Of a stretch of 64,000 nt of DNA, positions 1-11,274 are shown piece by piece. Under the pieces are notes generated by a model. The model was not told the DNA's origin. It ran no database searches and worked only from the letters and a program-made list of their open reading frames with translations. The DNA is from Cliona cf. orientalis (lineage: Eukaryota > Porifera > Demospongiae > Clionaida > Clionaidae). The stretch spans positions 8,058,006-8,122,005 of the forward strand of contig OZ005693.1 of the NCBI GenBank assembly GCA_963930775.1. The letters run 5' to 3'. Each line of letters starts with the position of its first letter. Position 1 is the stretch's first letter. The translations under genes were made by a program, and so were the position numbers.

Positions 1-1220
1 TTGGTTTTGTCTCTGTCATCATCACGAAATCACCAGATCGCAATGTCTAGGCACTGAGCAAGTGTATTTTCATCAGTATAGATTAGTGTAGTGCTCATTA
101 ACTTGCTTATACCTCCCATGCAGAGTGCGAAGTTGAAGATAGTTATTTATGAGTTAATGAGCAAAACTGCCAATTTGGACACTTTCACCATTCAAACTTT
201 TTGCATGTATTATGTATTGCGTACATGTGTAGCTATATATGGTTTGTGGCTACTCTCAAGGGGTGGCAGCCCTGTAGGTGTATCTACTTATATTAAAGCC
301 TGATTATGTTCATCGTAAGCTTGCTGTACATGTACAGTGTGAATGTAGGTCACTTGCAACATTGAAAGCGTGGGAGTGGCCTGAGGACAAGGCGACAGTG
401 ATACTCTATGTACATTCTAATCTTAACTATGCAAACAAAAATTGAAGGATGAAGTAGGGAAGGCAATGCCAAAAAGCAAACAAGCAAGATTTATACGGAT
501 ATTCACATCCACTATGTACATGTCATCCCTACGCCTTGATTATCATGCATCTATTAATGTTGACCTATTCGTGCTATCCTGTGAGTGTTCTTGACTTGTA
601 CGTGGGAGAAATTCATTGTAAAGGATTCACTTTCTCCGAAGGAGCAGCAGAACACAACTTGTTATTATTCAGCAAAGCATTATAGACAAAAGAAGCACAC
701 CAACTAACTCTACAACTGAGAATGCATGCATCTTATATAGAAAACACAGAAACTTCCAGAATATTCCTAACATGACTAAGCAAAAACACAAAAAAATGTT
801 CCCACAAAAGCAATATCACACATTAACACAAATGAGCACACTCTCAGGATAACACCATAGGTTGGGGAATTGCACAACTCAAATAAGAACATTCTAGAAC
901 AATCCATAAAAATTAATTAGCACAAAATATTCAATTACATAGTCTATCACAGCCTGAGAGATGTCCATTTCTCAGTTATTCTGTTTCTATAGGATCAGAA
1001 TCGGAAAAATTAATTGTCAACTGTGCCGAGGTTGTCACAAGTTGATTATTATAGGTTTGACTGTAGTCTGACTGGTCTCAAATTGAATGTACGTATCATA
1101 TAGCTATTGAATTAGCTACCGGGTGACAAGCAAAGGGTATTATTATAGCAGGTGCTATATAGCTCATGGCAGAACATGATGATTGGATTTTAGTGCATGC
1201 ATGGTTTTCAAATGCTGCAG
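1..1220. other. Upstream gene-free stretch, probably intron 8 of the first kinase gene
   Basis: I see no kinase exon or other convincing coding segment here. In the other kinase genes of the window exon 8 lies 60-150 nt before exon 9. Here nothing like it (the LPPPPGCP-type segment) is found in the 1.2 kb before exon 9, so the intron is longer or has been invaded. Roughly 434-566 is related to the arms of the inverted-repeat element at 55431-55839 (shared stretches around 'attgaaggatgaagtaggga' and 'catccctacgc'). Confidence 0.5.
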
Positions 1221-1419
1221 GAATCCAGAAGCAGCATCAAGGCCTATCTTCTGTGATTTTATTACCGAGCTTCAACGTCCTGATTTTAAAATTCTAAAGT
1301 GGTCGGAAGAGGATAAAGCCGTCTCTAGTGAGAAAGCCATGACCCTTGGTGCTCCCATCGAGGAAGGAGCCAGCCTCTTTGAAGATCTTCAGTACACTTA
1401 CATGCAAAAGCAAGACTAA
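1221..1419 (+). CDS. Terminal exon (exon 9) of a membrane tyrosine kinase gene; 5' part outside window
   Basis: This exon follows a splice acceptor (aatgctgcag|gaatcc) and ends at TAA 1417-1419. It encodes the end of a tyrosine kinase domain plus its short C-terminal tail. The order NP..ASRP, then L..PDF.IL.W, then ..GAPIEEG.SLFEDLQYTY aligns position by position with exon 9 of the five kinase genes downstream. The tail motif [YF]xDLQxxY is kept, with Phe in place of the first Tyr. It is more diverged from the downstream copies than they are from one another, so it belongs to an older or different subfamily member. As in the others, the first base completes a Trp codon split by the intron. 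The remaining exons must lie before position 1. Confidence 0.8.
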
Positions 1420-1765
1420 AATTTAATGGTGTAATGAACTTCAATTTTTGTGTGAAAAGCTGCAATATGAGCCTAACTAGTGTGCTTTATCATTAATTTG
1501 ACACTGAATCACTTCCAAATTATCACAAATGCATTACAAAATCATTATATTATAATTGCATTATTGTCACAACTTGAGTTAGCTACAACAATCAATAATT
1601 AAATTATGAGGACTCTAGAGTTTCCAACACACTGTGTAAGAACGTTTAATTATAGGGAAAATTACACATCAGCTGGCATGAAATACAAGAAACGTATTTA
1701 GTTGAAGTGAAGAGATAACCATGAAGAAGAATAATAATGTCCTGTTAAGTTTATAGCTGCACGTA
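1420..1765. other. Intergenic gap between convergent genes
   Basis: AT-rich spacer of about 350 bp between the 3' end of the plus-strand kinase exon and the 3' end of the minus-strand beta-helix gene. It should hold both 3' UTRs. No further gene or repeat is recognised. Confidence 0.5.
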
Positions 1766-4700
1766 CTAAAGATTATTGACCTCAACAATGGAGTATGTAG
1801 GTTGATGTTGATTCTGTTCAACGAAATGAGAGACATCAGTGGTTTTGAAATCTTTTCTCTCTTTGCTTCCATTCACTTGCATTGTCAGTAAAATTTGCTT
1901 AACAAGATTGCTGTTCTTAATACGAATATGAAGATTGGAGTACTTGTAAACGTGGAAAGCAATAATAGCCAAAAAGAGAACAAATGTGATCGTAACAGAG
2001 AAGTAGATAGCAGCAGTGTGATTTTTGCCTGTGTCGAGGGTGTACCATGTAGAGATAGCCAGAGCAAGTATGTTAAAATAACGATTGTTTCTATCACATC
2101 ATTGATCCTATTCTGGTAAACTTTAGCTAGCAGTCCTTTGAGTAACAACAAGCTGCCAGTGATAAAAGAGATAGCAAAAATAGTAACTCTAGGATCTCCA
2201 GTTGTATTAATGGCTGAAATGAGATATAAAAGAGCACGCGATAATAGTAGCAAGCCAGTCCAGTAGCGATGCTTTGAAACGTATGGGGCATGATAAGGCT
2301 CAATGAAGTGGTGCAATTTTTGATACTTTGTCCATTTAAGAATTGGGTAATTTTGATAAATAAGGAACCACTGCCAAAAGAGAAGTACAGCTGTATACAA
2401 GATACCCATTATCAGAATAACGATAGCTGCTGTAAAGAGAACTAAATGCTTTCCCCTGAGGTAGTCAATGCTAGCATCAGCCAGCCACACTGTTTGCTGA
2501 GAGCCATCAGGATAGTGGAGGACTGTAAAGGAGAGAGAGGTTATGACAGTATTGAGAAGTTTAGTGTACGATAACAGAATGAGAGTAGCTAAGGTGGCAA
2601 CTGGATTTCTTTTGGCAATAAGGCTGGAGAATTTGCTCGAGTGTTCACTGATTAAGATTGTGAGTATGACCAGGGAGATGATATATACAGGGAAGCCTAA
2701 CTGTAACAGTGACTTCCAGAATGCGTCCATTCCTTCAAAGAAGCAAGCATTGAACCCTGCCTCAAGATTAAGCCATGATACAAGTAGTGATGCAACACTT
2801 GATGGAAGAACCTCGGTACGGTAACCATTTTTAATCCCCAAAACATTAGCATAGAAGATGATTGCATTAAGTGTTCCCACAGCAACTGTCAAATTAAGCA
2901 GCAAAATGAACACCACCAGAAGTATGCCAGCTAGTAAAGCGGCTATGATGATAGCAGTAAGACTAGCAGGCCAGTGGGATGGACAACGTACACAGTGTGA
3001 ACTACCAAGGGATAAACTAAGACCAGGTTGGCAAGTTCCACAGATCAATCCAGTCCGACCATTAGCACACTGTGCATCAGATCCATTGGCGAGGTTTAGG
3101 TTGATTTCCACTCTTGAGCTGGAGGGGTGACAGTAGTCCAGAGGACAGTGGGGATGGATCAGGTATTGATAGATTTCTGAACCATTACTTGTGTTCACAT
3201 ATGCAATCCATGAATTGGTATCCCTTACCATGGCGTTTGATGTCCAGTGGCAATCAGAAAAATAAGGATGTAAGTTTGTATCACAGTCACAGTGACACCC
3301 TTCTTTACTTTCAATGAGCTCAAATCCAACTGAACACGTGGGGCAGTACACTTCAAACTGTAGTCTGACTTGTGAATTTGCTTTCTCTTTACATGGCCCT
3401 TCAATTAGCAGTATGAGTTCTTGTCCAGTTTCATTGAAAGATGCTGTGAAGTTGATGACACTACAGTTGCCATCATTTGTTTGAATGTGGTGTTGACAGA
3501 GTTCATCTCCTGAGCCTAATCGGTTGTAGATTGTAGATTCTATTGGGCGGTTAATCTGGTCAAGTGCTGCTAGACTGAGGGGGATTTCTGTTAACTGACC
3601 TCTCCTGATGGGTACTGGGCCGGGGTTATAGGTACAGTCTGGTTGGCCATCTCTGCAGAAGCAAACTCGAACTGGTGGAGAGCCAATGTCACGGCTTCTA
3701 ATATTGCTAATCGAGTAAAAATATTCCAATCCACCTACAATAGTAGTTGTATTTGAGATTGTATTCTCCTCAGTAGTATTGATAGTTACTTCAGCTAAGT
3801 GATTGACTATGCATCTGTCTAGCAGTCCTCCATAAAGGCTATTTCCAGATACTGTGGCAGTATTTTTATGATAGTAAATATGTTGACATTGATATCCATT
3901 TTCTATGAGCGATTCGGATTCTAGTAATTGGTTACTATGCAGCACTAACATTTGAATGGGACACTCAGAGTCTTCAGTGGAAATGGCACATACGCCTTTA
4001 TCAGATATGTAGACTGCTCCTCCATATTTTGCTATGTTTGCTGTGAACTTAATAGCTTCTTCCCTCTTTATTAACCATATTGCTTCCGATTTCAATAAAT
4101 ACATTTTTGCATCCATTGCAAGGAAGAGCGCACCCCCTTTCTCTGCACGATTGCCTTCAAAGTTAAGTGTTGTGTGCAGCAGTGATTTAGCACCGTGAAG
4201 CTTTACCTTGATAGATGATCCAACTGCATGAAGGGCTCCACCTTCCTTCACTGCAGTATTTCCCAAAAAGTTCAATTTCCCTCCTTGTCTGCAAATGATT
4301 TCACTTTGGTAGATATCTGCACCACCTCCATTCTTGACAGCTGTGTTATTTGCTATTGTGACTGTGCCATGTATGTGTATTTTGGTCTCGATTGCCTGTA
4401 TAGCTCCACCAGAGTGTGCATGGTTGCGTGTGAAGTAAGATTTTTCATCAAATATTAGTTTACTCTGAAATGCTGTAATTGCTCCCCCTTCATGTAGTTT
4501 GTGAGTGCTCTTTTGAATACCGAATGGTTGTATGTTAGTCATAATCATATTTGTTAGGGTTACAGTACTTTCGAGCACACACAATGATCCAGTATTGTTA
4601 ACGAAAGTTACGCTTGACCAATGAGCAATACTTTCTGTTATGTATAGTGAGCTATAATTTGCATGATTATTAGTGAATCTTGAAGCTTGACTGTTTACAG

Positions 4701-6591
4701 TAGCCCTGTCTATCACCATGACCCCTCCAATTCTTGCAGTATTATTGACAAATAGTGTCTCAGTGAATACCAGTAAACCTCTGTCAGCCCATACAACACC
4801 ACCAGCCCTTGCTTTATTATTGGCAAACAATGTCTGACCATTGACTATGACTCTGCTTTGTGTGGAATGGAATACTCCTCCTTCATTTTCAGCACAATTT
4901 TCAGCATATACAGCGTTTGAGATTTGTGCTGTACTCTGATGCAGTTGCATTACTCCACCATCATTGCCTGCTATATTTTGGAAAAAATTGCTGTCTCTGA
5001 TATTTGTTTCACTTTGATCGATATGTAGGACACCTCCGAAATTCTTTGCCCTGTTGTTGCTAAATGTAGCTGCAGTGATGTTTAACTGTGAGTAATGACT
5101 CATGTGAAACACTCCTCCATCAATGTGTACTGCATTACCATCGAATGTTATGTTTATGTAGCTGATGTTTGCAAATTGCCCGGCCCAGTGAACCCCTCCA
5201 AATGTAGCAGTATTTCCAACAAATGTTGCTCGTGCAACAGTTAAGACTGTTCTATCATATGTGTAAAACACACCTCCATGACCAAACCTAACAATATCTC
5301 CAGTACTGTTGGCTTTCAATTGATTGTGTATGAAATTGCTATCTGTAAGCGATATGTGTGTATTCTTTAAGTAAAAAACACCTCCATCATGTTTGCCTAC
5401 ATTTCTTTCAAAGATACTTTTAATAATATCAATCGTTTCATGTTCTAAAGAAGTGTAATGTGGAGAAACCATCAGTACTCCACCCTTGATTGCATTGTTA
5501 GCTGTAAATCGATTATTACTCAAGACTACTCTTCCTAACGACTGCCTGTCGATATATACCACTCCACCGTGGTGTGCTGAGTTGTTCCTAAACCTGCTAG
5601 CATTGATTTCTATATCTGTAAGTGTTGAAACCCACCAGAGTGCTCCTCCTCTCTGTGCGATGTTGTTAGTGAACTCACTGTTATTAATGATAACGTGATA
5701 TAGACCGTAATATGAGAAAATATTATGCAAAGCAAATGCTCCACCTTTATTACTTGCTATATTATTTATGAAAGTACTACCACTGATGAATATTCTAGCA
5801 CCATAATATGCAAATATAGCACCACCATCGCAATTACAGTATGAAGAATACTGACCATTGTATGGGAGTGCTTGATTCCCAATGAATGTGCTGTTGATAA
5901 TCGTAATAGCATCATTATGGTGTGATGCACCATGTTCACGATATATTGCTCCTCCAATATTAGCAGTATTGTTTTCAAATAAACATTTTGAGATGAAAAG
6001 TTTACATCGGATACAAACAATTGCCCCTCCAGCTCTTTTTTGGCGACGAAATTTTCCACCATTGTGCTTAAATGATACATTTACAATTTCTGCATTTGTT
6101 TTCTCAATATCCAAGGCAGTATTGATAATTAAATTTTCTTGTTGACCAGTAAAACTCGACTCTTCCGCTATGAAATGATCCACTGATTCTATCTTGTTTC
6201 CGGCACAGCCGACAAAATTCAAGCCATTTATCTTGACAGTCTTCACGTGGGAAAATGTAAATCTAGCATACTTGCTACATAATATAGCAACGGCACTGGT
6301 TGTAGGTGATCTGGAGCTTGCAATCATTGACAGAGTGTTCAGTGAGGGATGTTTGATTGATATCTCAGAATCTAGACTGTGATTTCCTGCTTTGAAAATC
6401 AATACCGTATCATTTCCATCAACATAGGTCGTCAAGTTATCAGCAAATTGAGAGAGGGTGAGACATGGATCTTCTGGACATGGATAATCGGATGAAGGAA
6501 CTATGACGTATTTCTCAAATGAAAAAATACTAGGACACATAAGAAAGCAAATAATTGCTACAATTCCCACAGTTTGGTATTGTGTAGCCAT
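1766..6591 (-). CDS. Large beta-helix multi-span surface receptor 1, frameshifted near the 3' end
   Basis: A single-exon gene starting at ATG 6589-6591. Residues 1-24 form a signal peptide (IVAIICFLMCPSIFS). A shared N-terminal domain follows (GNHSLDSE, FVGC motifs), then about 22 repeats of the form FxxNxAxxGG[AV][IVLF], the pattern of right-handed beta-helix or Chlamydia Pmp-like repeats. Next come a Cys-rich stalk (VCFCRDGQPDC, CGTCQPG) and a multi-span membrane module from about residue 1200 with the signature EPYHAPY..KHRYWTG. The open frame from the ATG runs to 1885 (1568 codons), but the last 60 or so residues do not match the paralogues. Shifting frame by one base between 2079 and 2080 restores a matching last two membrane spans (STWYTLD, IYFSVTITFVLFLAIIAFHVYKY) and the tail QPTYSIVEVNNL, ending at 1766. 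The full product would be about 1608 aa. This is either a real lesion or a one-base sequence error. The ligand is unknown. Confidence 0.85.
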
Positions 6592-6745
6592 TTTAAATTA
6601 CTGTTTTTCTCTATGCGTTAGACCAACCTTCACAAAACTATAGCTCACTAGATGGATAATGCAAGTGTAGCAAGCTCCAAGTTTGTTCTCGTTGCATACA
6701 CACCAACTGGAATACTATGCACCGCACATTAATTTTGGAGGCTCC

Positions 6746-6755
6746 CTTTTTATAG
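6746..6755 (-). promoter_or_regulatory. Possible TATA box of beta-helix receptor 1
   Basis: Read on the minus strand this is CTATAAAAAG, about 160 nt before the start codon at 6591. The position suits a core promoter with a 5' leader of roughly 130 nt. Assignment rests on the motif and distance only. Confidence 0.4.
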
Positions 6756-7916
6756 ATTGTGATCATAATTACTGAGACTCAGTCTGGTCTTCAAGCATAG
6801 TCAAGTCATAACAGGGTTTTAAACTAATTAGGCTAAAAAACGGCCTTTCCTTCTTTCAATATCACCTGGTGTGTACCCTCTATGTCACGTAGCTACACAT
6901 GTACAGTAGTTGGGCATCAGTTGTGAATAGGACAGTCTGCAAACATGAGAGATGACAATGAATGGGACAAGTTTCCTGACTTATCTCTGTGGCACCACAC
7001 TGCCAGTCATAGCTACTTTAAGGAATCCATTCTATTGCCAATTCATAGCATTATTCATCTAGCCACAAATATTGACCACAGAAAACAAAGCAGGGACTAT
7101 AGATGTGCCCATTCAGTAAACAGGTAAGTGCAATGCACATGATCAGGATTCAGGATAGTTACTGGTAGTCTCTGGTTTAAACATTGTTCCATGGGAGATT
7201 ATTTATGTAAGCCAGATTGGGATGAGTGAGAGGATGGAAGTATCCTTATGTTCATTTAAATGGATTCATTGCTGAGTTCGACACATACTATCATCAGCAT
7301 TCAGCTGATTCTAGTTATACCCCTCCTGGTAATATTATTGTACCTAATTTTTTTGGTTTCACCTTCTCCTGTACATACTGGTGATTGAAGAAAGCTGCCA
7401 CTATAATAATATTGTAATATGGATATTATTGTAAATCTTCTCAGTCACTGATGAGCCATATTATGTATAGCTATGAATGTTATAAGTCTAAGTACATACA
7501 TGTACAGAGCTTGGTGTCTCATTGTGATCAGGGATCAACAGACTCAAAAAGATTTCCTGACTCTGGTAGGCACTCACTTAAAGTGAGTCTCCACAGGAAG
7601 ACTAGTACTATAAATGTGATGGATCAAAGTCATAGCAATAATAATAATATTATGGTCTCGCCCTTTAACTCATCAAAATAATTCCAATAAGAAAGTGGAG
7701 ATGGCTGTACCATTAGTATGGTGCAATTATCTACTCTTTTTAAGGTCTGACTCCAATTTACAACGTCAAATTGTCTAGTACTGTTTGTATAATAATATTA
7801 TTATGGCAGTCTGTCTATATCAAATTTATCTGCATGAAGCCTATCAACTATAATAATATCCTGCCAAAATTGAATGTTTCCATATCCTTACATGGCCCAT
7901 GTTTTATCCTACGGTT

Positions 7917-7937
7917 GGGGGGGGGGGGGGGGGGGGG
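7917..7937 (+). repeat. Homopolymer G tract (21 G)
   Basis: An uninterrupted run of 21 G in otherwise AT-rich DNA. Two similar runs occur at 50564-50588 and 50830-50851. The true length is uncertain because such runs are hard to sequence and assemble. Confidence 0.8.
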
Positions 7938-8271
7938 TGAGTTGAAGGGAAATACCTTTCAAATTGTTGTGCCATGCATTCTATACCCACATGCAGAGTG
8001 TTTTACCTCCAGAATCATTACCAATTTCCTTCATTCCCAAACTGGATAGCTATTACATCCAAAACATGATCATTTCCTGGGTACAGTACCGCAGATATCT
8101 TGTTTGTGATGCTATGACGTGACATTGTAAATTTACTGTTCAATATTTAAAAGAGGCTGAATAATAATATTATATGCAAACAGGTAATAGCTATAGGAGA
8201 ATTAAAACATCCTAGACATTGAGTTACTGATGACCCTACAAATGAGAATAATTTATTTTTTGTTATGCAAT

Positions 8272-11200
8272 TTACATTTCTTCTTCCTGGTCCTCACATG
8301 ATTGCTCCATTTCAACGACTGAGTATGTTACAGTGGATGGCTCTGGATCTCCAGCAGCTGCTGCAGATCTTTCTAGCTGATATCCATCCAGCTCTTCAGG
8401 GGCATCACTTGCAGTTTCTTGCTTTAGTTTTTTCTCTAGTATCATAGACGATGTCCGAGAAAAGGCTTTCTCGATAATGGAGCATTTGTAAAGCTTGGTG
8501 TAGCGTAGGACATGAAAGACTATGACCCCCAGTAAGAGGATAAAAATGACTGTGACAGAAGTGTAGGCCACAGCAACCTGGCTCCCTCCAAAGTCTAAAT
8601 TGTACCATGTGAGGACAGAAAAAGCAAACAAATTGAAGTAGATAGCAATTTCCATGACATCAAGCAGCCAATTCTTGTAGATCCTCTTTGCAATTATTCC
8701 CTTCCAAAGTATCAAACCTCCAACCACAAATATTGTTGCCATGAGATCTATACGTGGATCAAGTGAAACATTCAGGAGTGAAATTAGATAAAGTAGTACA
8801 CGTAGAAACAGCAGTAGACCTGTCCAGTAGCGATATTTAGCAGCATAGGGCGCATGATATGGCTCTAAAAAGTGGCGCAGTTTTTGATACCTAACGCATT
8901 TAAAGATGGCTTTGTCTTGATATCGTAAAAGCCACTGCCAGGAGAAGACAAGGGCAGTGCAACTGATACATAAGAGAAGGATAAGTATGGAAATAATCAG
9001 TATGAAGTAAGTGATAGCATTTAATTGTTCATCTTCAATAGCAGTTAGAACATTTCCTAATCTTGAAACATCAATGTTGCGTGAACCATAACCGGATAGT
9101 AAATAGAATAAAGAGAAGGAGGTAAGAATTGCATTGAAAAATTTGGCATAAGAAAGCAAAATCATGGTAGCCAGGACTGCGATTGGATTACCCTTGCCAA
9201 TTATCTTGGCAAATTTTGAAGAACATTCACTGGCTACAACCACAATGATAACAAGAACAATGATGTAGGCAGGAAATGCTAATCGTAATAGAGTCTTGTG
9301 GAGAGCTGTGTAGTTAATTTCACTGTCGTTATAAACAAAGAAGCATACGTCAAACCCTATGTCAAGATTAAGCCATGATATGAACACGGTGACAAAATTT
9401 GGAGTTGTGAATGGCAGAAAATAGGTATCAGCATTTGCTGCTACGATATTAGCATAGAAGAGTATTCCATTGAGAGTGCCAACAGCAATAGTCATATTGA
9501 GAGCTAACATAAGGATGACCAAAGCTATACCAGCTATGATAGCAGTTACTACAATCCCTGCCAGAGTCCGACGCCAGCCTTGAGAACACTGGATACAATG
9601 AGAACTGTCCAAAGAGAGGCCAAGATCTGGTCTGCAATCAGAGCTAACAAATATTTCATATGCTGCAGCATTGTCCGTAAACACATTGCTTGTTAAATTT
9701 TCTGAGTTAGTGTAGTATCTTATGTATAGTATAGCACGACCAGCCCTGTTGTTGATGAATTGGGTTAAGCGTAGAGTTATCTGGAGCCCATCTAGGTGGA
9801 TCAATGAAGATGTTGCATTGAATACGTCTGTAAATTGTGCTCTGTTGTTGACAATATCATTCAAATTTAGATTTAATAAGACTCCTTCCAGGTAGAGCAG
9901 CTGATATGTGGCCACATTATCAATAAATTCACTGTGAGTTACACTTATCGTGGTTGTGTTTGAAGCACCCAGAAGCCATGATCCACCTCGATTGTTGTGA
10001 AACTTACTATGATCAATACTGGCAATCATTCCGTCACATATGTGTACGGTAGCAAATCCATTCTCATTATCAATGAAGTCACTGTGACTGATGCTGATGT
10101 TCGATACGTTGTTTGCTTGAAGAATTTCATATCCAGAGTTATTGACGAACTTATTATGATGAATTTTAGTGATTGCTCCATCTTGTACTGACACTGTGGC
10201 ATGTCCATTCTGATTGCTGGTGAATTCACAGTAACTGAGGCTCAAATTTGCTTTTCTAACATGCAGAATAGGTCCAGAGTTGTTGATGAAGCTACTTTGA
10301 GTGATGATCAGACTATCATCTGATTTAGTTACATAAACTGCTGCAAAAGGTCCACTATACTTGTTATTGGTAAATTTAGTATGAGTGATGATCACACTGG
10401 AATTATTGCATCCAAAAATTACCACTCCTACGTTCTGAGCAAATTTGCTGTCATAAATTTCTATCATACTTTTGTTACTGTTCGTGTACACAATGGCACC
10501 AGTATTGTTGCAATCAGATCTGGTAGCGCTGTTATTTAAAAATGTTGTGTTGATAATCGTTACATGATTATCACCAGTGTCATGTATCACTGTACCAAGT
10601 CCTACGTCATTTCCTTCAAACCTGCTTTGAGTAATTGTAGTGTTGCTTCTGTTTAACGCTAGGATTCCAGTTACTCTATCTGTTACACTGACACAGCTCT
10701 CTTGTAGGTTTTGAGATACTGTATTAACAGCAGATATGAATGCCACCCTATCTATGTTTGTGATACTCTCCTCTATCCTTAGTACCATTACAGTGCCACA
10801 GACTAATGCCCGATCACTTCCAAAGAATCGAGAATTCTCAATTTGAAACTGATCAATGGATACCACGTGATTTTCAAAACATCCAACAAAATCCAATCCA
10901 CTTAGTGTCACAAAACTAACATTCCTGAACACAAACCTTGCATTGTCACTACAAATGATCAGAGCCTTTGAAGAGATTGGAGGCCATGAGAGCATGGAGA
11001 ATGAATGAATGTTTTTGGCAATAATCTCTGATTCCAAGCAATGATTTCCGGGTGAAAAGATCAATTTTGTGTCTTCCATGAAATAATTATGTGTAAGCTG
11101 AGAGAGAGTGACAGTGTTATTGATGCACTCACCAACACTACATTGATTTCCATAGTACTGTGACTGAGAAGATGAGGGTATGACATTGTAAACATGTGCT

Positions 11201-11274
11201 TCAGCAGCACTGGAGGCAATAGTAGCAGTGAATAGAAGGAGATATTTGAGCATCTGCATGTGTTGCTGTTGCAT
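8272..11274 (-). CDS. Large beta-helix multi-span surface receptor 2 (short, stalk-less form)
   Basis: A 1000-residue single-exon gene with ATG at 11272-11274. The signal peptide is at residues 8-25 (MLKYLLLFTATIASSAAEA), and a second in-frame ATG begins that segment. The same N-terminal domain as in receptors 1 and 3 follows (LIFSPGNHCLESEI, GLDFVGC). The repeat region keeps F[VITK]xNxxG spacing and many NxS/T sites but mostly lacks the GG[AV] turn of the other two. The repeats run almost directly into the last Cys pair (SSDCRPDLGLSL..HCIQC), so the roughly 250-residue Cys-rich stalk of the paralogues is missing. The membrane module is complete with the signature EPYHAPYAAKYRYWTG. The cytoplasmic tail ends VTYSVVEMEQSCEDQEEEM; VTYSVV fits the ITIM consensus. 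It is transcribed in the same direction as its two relatives, so a tandem duplicate. The function is not known; a surface recognition role is inferred. Confidence 0.88.
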   Translation of the reverse strand: MQQQHMQMLKYLLLFTATIASSAAEAHVYNVIPSSSQSQYYGNQCSVGECINNTVTLSQLTHNYFMEDTKLIFSPGNHCLESEIIAKNIHSFSMLSWPPISSKALIICSDNARFVFRNVSFVTLSGLDFVGCFENHVVSIDQFQIENSRFFGSDRALVCGTVMVLRIEESITNIDRVAFISAVNTVSQNLQESCVSVTDRVTGILALNRSNTTITQSRFEGNDVGLGTVIHDTGDNHVTIINTTFLNNSATRSDCNNTGAIVYTNSNKSMIEIYDSKFAQNVGVVIFGCNNSSVIITHTKFTNNKYSGPFAAVYVTKSDDSLIITQSSFINNSGPILHVRKANLSLSYCEFTSNQNGHATVSVQDGAITKIHHNKFVNNSGYEILQANNVSNISISHSDFIDNENGFATVHICDGMIASIDHSKFHNNRGGSWLLGASNTTTISVTHSEFIDNVATYQLLYLEGVLLNLNLNDIVNNRAQFTDVFNATSSLIHLDGLQITLRLTQFINNRAGRAILYIRYYTNSENLTSNVFTDNAAAYEIFVSSDCRPDLGLSLDSSHCIQCSQGWRRTLAGIVVTAIIAGIALVILMLALNMTIAVGTLNGILFYANIVAANADTYFLPFTTPNFVTVFISWLNLDIGFDVCFFVYNDSEINYTALHKTLLRLAFPAYIIVLVIIVVVASECSSKFAKIIGKGNPIAVLATMILLSYAKFFNAILTSFSLFYLLSGYGSRNIDVSRLGNVLTAIEDEQLNAITYFILIISILILLLCISCTALVFSWQWLLRYQDKAIFKCVRYQKLRHFLEPYHAPYAAKYRYWTGLLLFLRVLLYLISLLNVSLDPRIDLMATIFVVGGLILWKGIIAKRIYKNWLLDVMEIAIYFNLFAFSVLTWYNLDFGGSQVAVAYTSVTVIFILLLGVIVFHVLRYTKLYKCSIIEKAFSRTSSMILEKKLKQETASDAPEELDGYQLERSAAAAGDPEPSTVTYSVVEMEQSCEDQEEEM

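Larger units (their letters stand above)
6592..8271. other. Intergenic region between beta-helix genes 1 and 2
   Basis: No gene is supported. It contains the upstream region of receptor 1, several AATAATATTATT-type short palindromes (for example near 7790-7803 and 8160-8173) and a long G homopolymer at 7917-7937. Small open frames here have no recognisable domain. Confidence 0.5.

Noticed and set aside
6945-7127. Small open frame upstream of receptor 1
   Set aside because: No start context, signal peptide, homology or neighbouring exon supports it.
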